Assembly: GCA_036514535.1 (NCBI GenBank)
Contig: DATBWZ010000029.1
Coordinates: forward strand, 1 to 8,009
Source of the DNA: DATBWZ01 sp036514535
GTDB taxonomy: Bacteria; JAMCPX01; DATBWZ01
DNA: 8,009 bases
Reading direction: 5' to 3'
Shown piece by piece: positions 1 through 6,090 of this stretch (position 1 is its first letter; every line of letters begins with the position of its first letter). Below the pieces are notes generated by a model, which was given only the letters and a program-made list of their open reading frames with translations, was not told where the DNA came from and ran no database searches. A program made the position numbers and the translations under genes.

Positions 1-315
1 CTTTCGCAGAACACATTCCAGTTTTTCGGTATGCCAATAATGTCTATCGGGAATATATATGCCGCCGCAGAGAAGGATGGACTGGAAGATGTGGTTCTGG
101 ATGAAAATGGCGTTTACAGAAGGGCTGTTTTAAAGGATGGAAGGCTTATCTGGATACTCTCAGTAAGGGATATTAAGAGGTTCGGGCTTTTTGCGGGTGT
201 AGTGCGATCGGGGATTAAAGTGAACAGTATCAAGGACAGACTGGTCGGCAATGCTTTTGGCTTTACTGACCTGCCAAAAGAATTCAGACAGGAGATGCTC
301 ACAAAACCGGGGTAA
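1..315 (+). CDS. FAD/NAD(P)-dependent oxidoreductase, C-terminal fragment (partial at 5' end)
   Basis: The frame is open from the first base, so the gene begins upstream; 104 C-terminal residues are visible, ending in TAA. The segment resembles the C-terminal domain of pyridine nucleotide-disulfide type flavoproteins (NADH-rubredoxin or nitrite reductase-like). A 'GMPIMSIG' strand is followed by a 'VYRRAVLKDGRLIWILSVRDI' strand pair and then a helix reading 'FAGVVRSGIKV'. The FAD- and NAD-binding Rossmann motifs would lie before the window. The stop is 4 bp before the glutamine amidotransferase gene, so the two are almost certainly co-transcribed. The inferred role is passing electrons from NAD(P)H to the split glutamate synthase, but this fragment alone cannot show the substrate. 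The methionines inside the window are not the true start. Confidence 0.72.
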   Translation, partial: LSQNTFQFFGMPIMSIGNIYAAAEKDGLEDVVLDENGVYRRAVLKDGRLIWILSVRDIKRFGLFAGVVRSGIKVNSIKDRLVGNAFGFTDLPKEFRQEMLTKPG

Positions 316-319
316 GTAT

Positions 320-1417
320 ATGGCTGTAAAACCATCAAATAAATTTGGCGGAAAGGACTTTGGCGGATGCGGCTTAATTGGGATAATTGACACTTCAGGG
401 ACTCCGCTTCCGGGCGGTATGATTATCTCCTCCCTCTGCACAATGAAGGAGCGTGGCAATGGTCTTGGAAGCGGATATGCAATCTACGGGGTCTATCCCG
501 ATTTCAGAGAGCATTATGCAATGCACCTGATGTACAGTTCTGATAATGCAATCCCTGTTGTGGAGGAACACCTGAAGGAAAATCTTGAAGTGATTCATTC
601 CGAGCCAATTCCCGTCAGAAGGGTCGGAGCGATACAGCATCCGCCTTCTTTTTGGCGGTATTTTGTGAATGTTCCTGAGAAACAGAGGGGCAACGGTGCA
701 GGACAGGATACCATTGTCAGGGTTGTCATGGAAATAAATGAAAAAATTGAGAATGCCTATGTGCTTTCCAGTGGAAAAAACATGGCTGTGTTCAAGGGGG
801 TGGGTCACCCGGATGAGATTGCAGATTTCTTCAGAGTTGACGAGTATTCCGGGCATACGCTCATTGGTCATAACAGGTTTCCAACGAATACACCAGGCTG
901 GTGGGGCGGAGCGCATCCATTTACGATTCTTGACTGGGCAATTGTTCACAATGGCGAACTTTCATCTTATGGTACGAATAAACGGTATGTGGAGATGTAT
1001 GGGTATAAGTGCGCGCTTCTTACGGATACAGAGGTTGTTGCATATCTTTTTGACCTGCTTATCAGGCGTAAAGGTCTCTCGCTGGAGGCTTCTGCGTCTG
1101 TTATGGCTCCGCCCTTCTGGAAGAATATCCAGGAAATGGGTGAACCGCAAAAAAGTTACTATACAGCATTGAGAACTGTCTATGGAAGCGCCGCTCTTAA
1201 TGGTCCATTTGCAATTGTAATGGGATTCAATGGTGGAATAATGGGATTTAACGACCGGATCAAACTTCGGCCCCTGGTTGTTGGTAAAAAAGGGGATGTG
1301 GTTGCAATTGCCAGCGAGGAATCTGCAATAAGAGAGGTTATTAATGACCCGGAAGATATACATGTGCCGAGAGCTGGCGAGCCTGTAATTGTAAGATTGA
1401 AGGATGCAAAGAAGTAG
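320..1417 (+). CDS. Glutamate synthase, glutamine amidotransferase subunit (class II, split archaeal-type GltB domain 1)
   Basis: This 365-residue class II (Ntn-hydrolase) glutaminase matches the N-terminal domain of glutamate synthase. It should hydrolyse glutamine and channel ammonia to the FMN synthase subunit. The probable nucleophile is Cys17 in 'GGCGLIGIID', which implies that a 16-residue propeptide is removed to expose it. Other family signatures are 'HNRFPTNTPGWWGGAHPF' around residues 192-209, 'HNGE' at 210-213 and 'TDTE' at 235-238. Near the C-terminus, 'DRIKLRPLVVG' and 'IASEESAI' are also typical. The ATG at 320 is preferred over an in-frame ATG at 251, because the longer form adds 23 unconserved residues overlapping the upstream gene; a GGGG at 309-312 could serve as a weak ribosome site. 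The next gene, 12 bp on, encodes the GXGXG subunit. Confidence 0.88.
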   Translation: MAVKPSNKFGGKDFGGCGLIGIIDTSGTPLPGGMIISSLCTMKERGNGLGSGYAIYGVYPDFREHYAMHLMYSSDNAIPVVEEHLKENLEVIHSEPIPVRRVGAIQHPPSFWRYFVNVPEKQRGNGAGQDTIVRVVMEINEKIENAYVLSSGKNMAVFKGVGHPDEIADFFRVDEYSGHTLIGHNRFPTNTPGWWGGAHPFTILDWAIVHNGELSSYGTNKRYVEMYGYKCALLTDTEVVAYLFDLLIRRKGLSLEASASVMAPPFWKNIQEMGEPQKSYYTALRTVYGSAALNGPFAIVMGFNGGIMGFNDRIKLRPLVVGKKGDVVAIASEESAIREVINDPEDIHVPRAGEPVIVRLKDAKK

Positions 1418-1421
1418 AAGG
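1416..1421 (+). promoter_or_regulatory. Ribosome binding site of the GXGXG glutamate synthase subunit
   Basis: AGAAGG overlaps the TAG stop of the amidotransferase gene and lies 8 nt before the ATG at 1430. It supports that start and suggests coupled translation of the two subunits. Confidence 0.55.
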
Positions 1422-1429
1422 CGAATAAA

Positions 1430-2170
1430 ATGGCAAAGATTGATGCAAACGGGCTGTATTACAAAATTCTGAACGAGAAAATCCGCGATCTTGTGGATAA
1501 AGGCGAGAGGACCATTGATCTTGTAAACGTAAATGGACAGAGATACATTGCGGATGGGATCACAAAGGATATCAGAATCACAATAAACGGCGTGCCAGGA
1601 AACGACCTTGGCTGTTTCATGAATGGGCCGCAGATTATCGTGAACAACAATGCGCAGGATGGTGTGGGCAACACTATGAATGGCGGGAAAATCATTGTAA
1701 AGGGGCTGGCAGGTGATGTCTGCGGATATGGTATGCGTGGAGGGAAGATGTTTATCCTTGGCGATGCTGGTTACAGGGTGGGTATCCATATGAAGGGATA
1801 CAAGAATCTGAATCCTTTTATTGTGATCGGCGGCAATTCCGGCGATTTTCTTGCAGAATACATGGCCGGCGGTGTGATGGTTCTGCTTCGGATGTTTGGG
1901 CGAAACAATGGAAATGGAAAGCTCGGCGATTATCTCGGGACCGGAATGCACGGCGGAACAGTTTATGTAAGGGGAGGCGTAAACAAAAAAAATCTGGGGA
2001 AAGGGGTTGGTTTTGCTGAAATTACAGCATCAGACAGAAAAGTTCTTGATGGAATTATCAGGGAATATGCCGCGGATTTAGAAGTGAATGCAGAAGAGAT
2101 ACTAAAGGCAGATTTTCATAAACTCACCCCGCTCAGCAGCAGGCCATACGGGCAGTTATATGTGTATTAA
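1430..2170 (+). CDS. Glutamate synthase GXGXG-motif subunit (split GltB C-terminal domain)
   Basis: This 246-residue protein matches the C-terminal GXGXG domain of glutamate synthase, a right-handed beta-helix that packs against the synthase domain and has a structural role rather than a catalytic one. Glycine-rich turns recur: 'GVPGNDLG' (54-61), 'GVGNTMNGGKIIVKGLAGD' (78-96), 'GYGMRGG' (99-105), 'GDAGYRVGIHMKG' (111-123), 'GGNSGDFLAEYMAGG' (134-148) and 'GTGMHGGTVYVRGG' (170-183). About 60 residues after the last turn form a helical tail. It is a stand-alone protein here, as in archaeal-type split glutamate synthases; tungsten formylmethanofuran dehydrogenase FwdC shares the fold, but residues around 'NVNGQRYI' and 'AEYMAGG' fit GltB better. 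Its neighbour encodes the amidotransferase subunit. The FMN-binding synthase subunit is not in view. Confidence 0.87.
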   Translation: MAKIDANGLYYKILNEKIRDLVDKGERTIDLVNVNGQRYIADGITKDIRITINGVPGNDLGCFMNGPQIIVNNNAQDGVGNTMNGGKIIVKGLAGDVCGYGMRGGKMFILGDAGYRVGIHMKGYKNLNPFIVIGGNSGDFLAEYMAGGVMVLLRMFGRNNGNGKLGDYLGTGMHGGTVYVRGGVNKKNLGKGVGFAEITASDRKVLDGIIREYAADLEVNAEEILKADFHKLTPLSSRPYGQLYVY

Positions 2171-2181
2171 AGGTTCATTCC

Positions 2182-2967
2182 CTATTTTTTAATCTTCAGC
2201 AACCTCAGTATTTTCTTTCTGAGCCTCCGGAAAATAATATAAAAATAGAATAATCTTTCAAGCTTCAATCTGTTTTTTGAGTTGTCAAGATAAAGGTCAA
2301 GAAAATCAATGCGAAATTCATGGAGATCCATCTTCCCTATGTCAAAAATTCTGAGCGTTTCCCCCATCTTTTTAAATAATTTTGCCCTGTTAAGGTCCAC
2401 GAGATAAAAAACAGGTTCGCCCTTTTTATTTCTTTTCATCAGAAAGTTAGTCAGGTGCAGGTCCCTGTGCCAGACGCCGCTTCTATGAATTTGTTTTACA
2501 TAATCTGCAAGGTACGGGATAATTGCTTTGGCTGCGCTATAGCCTTCGGGTTGCTTCTGAAGAAAATCCCTCACCGTGACATAATCAGTAATGAATTCGG
2601 AGATGTAGATATCATCCTTGAGAAATCCCCAGCGCCTTTTTTCCATAATACATATTGGCTGCGGTGTTGGGACATTGTTTTCAAGAAGCCTTTTTGCTGT
2701 CAGGTAGGTTCTGAGAGACTTTGCTCTCCTGAATGGGCTCAGGATGAGATGCAGGCGGCTGCGCCATCCAAATATTTTTACATTGAGCGTTTCTCCTGTG
2801 CTGAGTTCAATGTCTGCTACAAGGTTGGGTGATTCCATATATGTTTTTTTGATGTGCGCTGGGACAAATTTTCCGGGAGAATCAAAAAGTTGTTTCAGTT
2901 TTGGAATAAGATCATTCCTGCACAGTATTTTCCAGTTTCCTTTTTTAATTCCGGAAAAATCAAACAT
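2182..2967 (-). CDS. Lipopolysaccharide core kinase-like protein (WaaP/Kdo-kinase family)
   Basis: This 261-residue protein has a protein-kinase-like fold of the WaaP/KdkA type, cytosolic enzymes that phosphorylate inner-core heptose or Kdo using ATP. Visible motifs are a probable ATP-binding lysine, K64 in 'LNVKIFGW'; the catalytic loop 'HRDLHLTNFL' with D169 and N174; and 'YLVDLNRAK' with D191 as the metal-binding residue, replacing the DFG of ordinary kinases in the way WaaP proteins use 'IDLHRA'. The C-terminus is strongly basic (residues 245-261), which could help it sit at the inner membrane. No signal peptide is seen. It is the only minus-strand gene. The gene is convergent with the GXGXG subunit (11 bp between stops) and divergent from gmhA, which makes the heptose precursor, so a heptose kinase role is a reasonable inference. 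The exact acceptor sugar cannot be told. No strong Shine-Dalgarno precedes the ATG. Confidence 0.78.
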   Translation of the reverse strand: MFDFSGIKKGNWKILCRNDLIPKLKQLFDSPGKFVPAHIKKTYMESPNLVADIELSTGETLNVKIFGWRSRLHLILSPFRRAKSLRTYLTAKRLLENNVPTPQPICIMEKRRWGFLKDDIYISEFITDYVTVRDFLQKQPEGYSAAKAIIPYLADYVKQIHRSGVWHRDLHLTNFLMKRNKKGEPVFYLVDLNRAKLFKKMGETLRIFDIGKMDLHEFRIDFLDLYLDNSKNRLKLERLFYFYIIFRRLRKKILRLLKIKK

Positions 2968-3020
2968 GCGTTAATTCTAACACATGCCGGAAAATGTTCC
3001 AGCGATGTTGCGTATAAATC

Positions 3021-3051
3021 TTTAATTACGCGCCCCATTTTCTTGTATAAA
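3021..3051 (+). promoter_or_regulatory. Candidate sigma-70-type promoter for the gmhA-hem operon
   Basis: The 120-bp gap between the divergent kinase and gmhA is AT-rich. It has TATAAA at 3046-3051 preceded by TTTAAT at 3021-3026 (spacer 19) or TTAATT at 3022-3027 (spacer 18). The -35 match is poor. A second TATAAA at 3013-3018 has no convincing -35. This gap is the only obvious place for a promoter serving the whole downstream gene run, and that position is the main support. Confidence 0.3.
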
Positions 3052-3087
3052 AGAAGTTTTTGTGGCATATTAATAAACTATTGCTTT

Positions 3088-3681
3088 ATGGCTGAACGGG
3101 TTGAAAACAGAATAACATCCTATTTTGAAGAGAGCGTGGCTGCGAATGTTGATTTTGCCAGGAAGAACTGGAAAGACATTTTCAATGCGGCAAAGGCAAT
3201 TGCATCGGCTCTTAAAAAAGGGAATAAACTCCTTCTTTTCGGGAACGGAGGCAGTGCCGCGGATGCGCAGCACATCGCTGCAGAGTTTGTCAACAGGTTT
3301 CAAATGGAAAGAAAGCCCCTGCCCGCAATATCCCTTACCACGGATACATCGGTTCTGACAAGCATAAGCAATGACTACGACTTTAAGGAAATATTCTCAA
3401 AGCAGATTATGGCCATTGGAAAGAAGGGGGACATTGCTGTCGGCATCACCACAAGCGGCAATTCCCCGAATGTTTTGTCGGGGCTCAGACAGGCACGGAG
3501 AATGAGAATGACTACAATAGGGATTCTCGGAAAGGACGGGGGAGCCGCAAAAAAAGAATGCAGAATTCCTTTGATTGTGGAGTGCGGCCGCACATCCATT
3601 GTGCAGGAGGTGCATATAACTCTTTTGCATGCAATATGCATCATTGTTGATGAGATTCTCTTTGGAAACCGGAAGCAATGA
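3088..3681 (+). CDS. gmhA: Sedoheptulose 7-phosphate isomerase (phosphoheptose isomerase)
   Basis: GmhA is a cytosolic SIS-domain enzyme that converts sedoheptulose 7-phosphate to D-glycero-D-manno-heptose 7-phosphate, the first step towards ADP-heptose for the LPS inner core. The 197-residue length is typical. The SIS signature 'FGNGGSAADAQHIAAEF' covers residues 51-67. His62, Glu66, Gln173 and His181 are placed like the metal-site and catalytic residues of characterised GmhA proteins. 'TTSGNSPNV' (121-129) is the phosphate-binding loop and 'SNDYDF' (94-99) the substrate-side loop. The ATG at 3088 gives the normal family N-terminus; the frame stays open upstream to 2854, but that part is antisense to the kinase gene and unconserved. 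No clear Shine-Dalgarno is seen. The stop overlaps the next start as ATGA. Later ADP-heptose genes (hldE, gmhB) are not in the window. Confidence 0.93.
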   Translation: MAERVENRITSYFEESVAANVDFARKNWKDIFNAAKAIASALKKGNKLLLFGNGGSAADAQHIAAEFVNRFQMERKPLPAISLTTDTSVLTSISNDYDFKEIFSKQIMAIGKKGDIAVGITTSGNSPNVLSGLRQARRMRMTTIGILGKDGGAAKKECRIPLIVECGRTSIVQEVHITLLHAICIIVDEILFGNRKQ

Positions 3682-4613
3682 AGGCTTTGGATTTCAGCAG
3701 AATAAAGAGATATTCACTTAAAAACAGGCCCAGCAAGGTAAAGACCGGGGATTTCTGCGGCAACTTCAGTGCCGGAGGCAGTTTTGCCGGGTTTTTTGAA
3801 TCCATTCCCAAAATCCTTGCAGGAAAAGATATCCGGGAACTGGTGGAGCGAATCGTAAGCGCCCGCAGGAACAACAAGCCTGTGCTGATTGGAATGGGCG
3901 CTCACTCAATCAAGGTTGGCCTTTCCCCACTTTTTGTTCAGCTTATGGATATGGGTATAGTCACGGGCTTTGCGCTTAACGGGGCGTGTCTTGTGCATGA
4001 TTTTGAGATTGCGTTTGCGGGAAAAACATCCGAAGATGTTGACGATGCCCTGTCAACGGGCAGTTTTGGTATGGCTGACGAAACCGGTCGTATAATAAAT
4101 ACCGCTATTAAAAAAGGGGTAAAGAAGGGCTATGGTATTGGCAGGTCAGTGGGCGAGGCAATATTCAAAAGCAGGATGAAATATGGAGAACTGAGCCTCC
4201 TTGGAAATGCCTGCAGGCTTAAGATTCCTGTCAGCGTGCATGTTGCTCTTGGAACCGACATCATCCACTTCCATCCAGAAGCAGACGGTTCGGCAATCGG
4301 AAAAGGGAGCCTCAGAGACTTCCACCTTCTGACATCCATGGTGGCGGACCTCTCAGGCGGTGTGTTTTTGAATGTCGGTTCAGCTGTGATTATTCCGGAG
4401 GTATTCCTCAAGGCGGTAACAATAGCTAGAAATCTTGGATGTAAAGTTAACAACATCTTTACGGCAAATCTTGATTTTATCCAGCATTACAGACCCATAA
4501 CCAATGTTGTAAGACGCCCGGTGGCTGGAGCAGGAAAGGGGGTAGCCCTTACCGGCCATCACGAGATTATGCTTCCGCTGATTTTCCGGGCAGTAATGGA
4601 GGGGGTGGGATAA
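3678..4613 (+). CDS. Deoxyhypusine synthase-like protein of unknown function
   Basis: I do not recognise a characterised function. The order of motifs in this 311-residue protein resembles the deoxyhypusine synthase superfamily (NAD-binding Rossmann-like fold). 'GMGAHSIKVGLSPLFVQLM' (72-90) then 'TGFALNGACLVHDFEIAF' (96-113) resemble the first nucleotide-binding segment. 'IPVSVHVALGTDIIHFHP' (183-200) resembles the DHS 'IPvf.PaltDgs...ifFh' region. 'LNVGSAVIIPEVFLKA' (231-246) matches the position of the DHS 'iLGGGv.KH' motif. The tail 'RPVAGAGKGVALTGHHE' (280-296), with Lys287, then 'IMLPLIFRAV', ends in the DHS manner. Glycine and histidine pairs differ from true DHS, and bacteria normally lack hypusinated eIF5A, so the substrate is open. 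The start overlaps gmhA by 4 bp and the stop is 3 bp before the siroheme gene, implying co-expression with both. Superfamily assignment is by eye. Confidence 0.6.
   Translation: MKALDFSRIKRYSLKNRPSKVKTGDFCGNFSAGGSFAGFFESIPKILAGKDIRELVERIVSARRNNKPVLIGMGAHSIKVGLSPLFVQLMDMGIVTGFALNGACLVHDFEIAFAGKTSEDVDDALSTGSFGMADETGRIINTAIKKGVKKGYGIGRSVGEAIFKSRMKYGELSLLGNACRLKIPVSVHVALGTDIIHFHPEADGSAIGKGSLRDFHLLTSMVADLSGGVFLNVGSAVIIPEVFLKAVTIARNLGCKVNNIFTANLDFIQHYRPITNVVRRPVAGAGKGVALTGHHEIMLPLIFRAVMEGVG
4598..4610 (+). promoter_or_regulatory. Purine-rich ribosome binding region deciding the siroheme gene start
   Basis: GGAGGGGGTGGGA lies at the end of the DHS-like gene. It is 6 nt from the GTG at 4617 but 15 nt from the in-frame ATG at 4626. 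Spacing favours the GTG (or the TTG at 4620), whereas homology would be satisfied by the ATG. Confidence 0.5.
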
Positions 4614-4616
4614 TCC

Positions 4617-5282
4617 GTGTTGTCAATGGCGAAATATTATCCGGCATTTATCAATCTTGACGGCAGGAAATGCATTGTCGTTGGCGGAGGCAGGGTTGCA
4701 GAGAGAAAAATAAAGGGGTTGACAGCGTGCGGCGCTGATGTAGTGGTAGTAGCAGCGAAGGTTACTCCCTGGATCAGGAGGGCCGCAGGGTCAATCAGGA
4801 GAATACATCTTGTGCGGAGGTACAGCATAACATGCCTCAAAGGCGCGCTTATTATATTTGCAGCCACAGACAATGCTGCCATGAACAGACGAATTTCACG
4901 GGATGCGCAGAGGCTCGGTATTCTTATAAATATTGCAGACGATCCGGAGCATTGCAATTTTATTCTTCCGTCTGTCCTGCGCCGGGGCGATCTCAGCATA
5001 GCGGTGAGCACATCCGGTGTCAGTCCGGGTCTGGCAGTCAGTTTACGGAAATATTTTGAAAGAATTTTTGGTCGTGAATACGGGATAATGCTGCGGAAGG
5101 TCGGTAAACTCCGCAAACTTTTGAAAAAAAACACCGAGGACAAATCTGAAAGAATGAGGATAATGAGCGGATTGCCATACGAAAAAATGATTTGGCACCT
5201 GAAGAATAAGGGAGAAAGGGCAATGGCACAGGTTATCAGCGGGCACATTAAAAGAAAATACAACCTGAGCATTTTATTGTAA
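4617..5282 (+). CDS. Precorrin-2 dehydrogenase / sirohydrochlorin ferrochelatase (Met8/SirC, CysG N-terminal type)
   Basis: This enzyme oxidises precorrin-2 to sirohydrochlorin with NAD+ and, in bifunctional members, inserts iron to give siroheme. It is a 221-residue stand-alone equivalent of the CysG N-terminal half. 'YYPAFINLDGRKCIVVGGGRVAERK' spans residues 7-31 and carries the Rossmann glycines 23-25. 'FAATDN' is at 81-86 and 'INIADDPEHCNFILPSVLRRG' at 105-124; Asp108 aligns with the CysG catalytic Asp104. 'VSTSGVSPGLAVSLR' (130-144) is the family hallmark. The C-terminal 75 residues form the helical dimerisation and substrate region, and no methyltransferase domain follows. GTG at 4617 is chosen for ribosome-site spacing; ATG at 4626 is possible and would shorten it by three residues. 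Gene order with ccsA, hemA and hemC fits a tetrapyrrole operon, and the missing uroporphyrinogen III methyltransferase should lie downstream of hemC or elsewhere. Confidence 0.9.
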   Translation: MLSMAKYYPAFINLDGRKCIVVGGGRVAERKIKGLTACGADVVVVAAKVTPWIRRAAGSIRRIHLVRRYSITCLKGALIIFAATDNAAMNRRISRDAQRLGILINIADDPEHCNFILPSVLRRGDLSIAVSTSGVSPGLAVSLRKYFERIFGREYGIMLRKVGKLRKLLKKNTEDKSERMRIMSGLPYEKMIWHLKNKGERAMAQVISGHIKRKYNLSILL

Positions 5283-5287
5283 GGAGG
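5281..5287 (+). promoter_or_regulatory. Strong ribosome binding site of ccsA
   Basis: AAGGAGG sits 4 nt before the ATG at 5292 and overlaps the TAA stop (5280-5282) of the siroheme gene. It is the best Shine-Dalgarno match in the window. Confidence 0.75.
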
Positions 5288-5291
5288 CCCA

Positions 5292-6089
5292 ATGCTATTT
5301 GTTTACGGAATACTTTTGCTTTATTTTAGTTCGCTCCTTTTACATCTTGTCTATCTTGCTTATCCAAGGGAGCGATTTTCCAGGTACGGTATGCTCCTGA
5401 TTCTGCTGGGAGGAATATTCCATTTGGTTTATCTTACTGATGCAGTTGTGAGGGAGGGCCGGTTTATTGCAACTACCTTAAGTGAATCTTTATTGATTTT
5501 TTCGCTTCTCCTCGTTTTTATTTATCTGATTATCCAGCGGTTTTATTCACAGCCGGTTTTAGGGAGCATTTTTATTCCTGTTGTGATTCTTTTGTTCATT
5601 TTTGGGTTAACTTCCTCCTCTCCCGCTCCGAAAGAGATAAAGGGATGGTGGTTTCCACTCCATATTATTTTTACATATGCTGGATATTCTTTCTTCCTGC
5701 TTGCTTTCCTGACGGGAGTCCTCTATATCGTTCAGGAAAGAAAGGTCAAGAAAAAGCATCTCGGCGCTATATTCCACAAACTTCCCCCGCTTACAGTTAT
5801 GGATGAGATTAATCTCAGGTGCATTACGCTCGGGTTTCCGCTGTTGACGCTGGGGATAATAACCGGTGCAATAGGCGCAGAGATGGTCTGGGGGACCTAC
5901 TGGACATGGGATCCAAAACAGGTCTGGTCTCTTATTATCTGGCTTCTTTATGCCGGTCTTCTCCATACCAGGCTGGTTGCCGGATGGCGGGGCCAGAAGA
6001 TAGCAATTGCATCAATATCAATATTTTTAATTTTGCTTTTCACTTTTATCGGTGTTAATTATCTTATGCCCGGGCTTCACAGGTTTTAA
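5292..6089 (+). CDS. ccsA: Cytochrome c assembly protein CcsA/HemX family (system II)
   Basis: This 265-residue integral membrane protein belongs to the CcsA/ResC/HemX group, which with a CcsB partner carries heme outward and attaches it to apocytochromes c. About eight hydrophobic segments are visible, near residues 3-22, 33-50, 64-82, 90-107, 122-146, 178-197, 210-228 and 236-256. The tryptophan-rich heme-handling motif reads 'WGTYWTWDPKQVW' (200-212). Candidate heme-ligand histidines are H124 in 'WWFPLHIIFTYAGY', H225 in 'AGLLHTRL' and H263 in the terminal 'GVNYLMPGLHRF', a variant of the family's 'GxHSY' ending. The size fits short CcsA or HemX proteins rather than fused CcsBA. Immediate linkage to hemA is also seen for HemX, a HemA regulator in Bacillus, so a role in controlling HemA level is an alternative. 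No CcsB gene is in view. Confidence 0.87.
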   Translation: MLFVYGILLLYFSSLLLHLVYLAYPRERFSRYGMLLILLGGIFHLVYLTDAVVREGRFIATTLSESLLIFSLLLVFIYLIIQRFYSQPVLGSIFIPVVILLFIFGLTSSSPAPKEIKGWWFPLHIIFTYAGYSFFLLAFLTGVLYIVQERKVKKKHLGAIFHKLPPLTVMDEINLRCITLGFPLLTLGIITGAIGAEMVWGTYWTWDPKQVWSLIIWLLYAGLLHTRLVAGWRGQKIAIASISIFLILLFTFIGVNYLMPGLHRF

Positions 6090-6090
6090 A

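Noticed and set aside
1219..1254. Short direct repeat of ATGGGATTyAAyg within the amidotransferase gene
   Set aside because: It encodes 'MGFNGGIMGFN', a local duplication-like pattern in a conserved glycine-rich strand, with no sign of a functional DNA repeat.
962..1951. Long minus-strand ORF of 329 codons across the two glutamate synthase genes
   Set aside because: It spans two well-recognised genes and their junction on the opposite strand, and its translation shows no domain-like pattern. It is a codon-bias shadow.
2989..3000. Small inverted repeat around GGAAAATGTTCC between the kinase and gmhA
   Set aside because: The arms are only 4 bp and imperfectly placed relative to the candidate promoter, so an operator call is not supported.
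2854..3087. Upstream extension of the gmhA frame
   Set aside because: The frame is open but runs antisense to the kinase start and adds 78 residues not expected in GmhA; the ATG at 3088 gives the family's normal length.
4637..5272. Minus-strand ORF of 211 codons opposite the siroheme gene
   Set aside because: It lies almost exactly antisense to a gene with clear Met8/CysG motifs, and the translation has no recognisable features.
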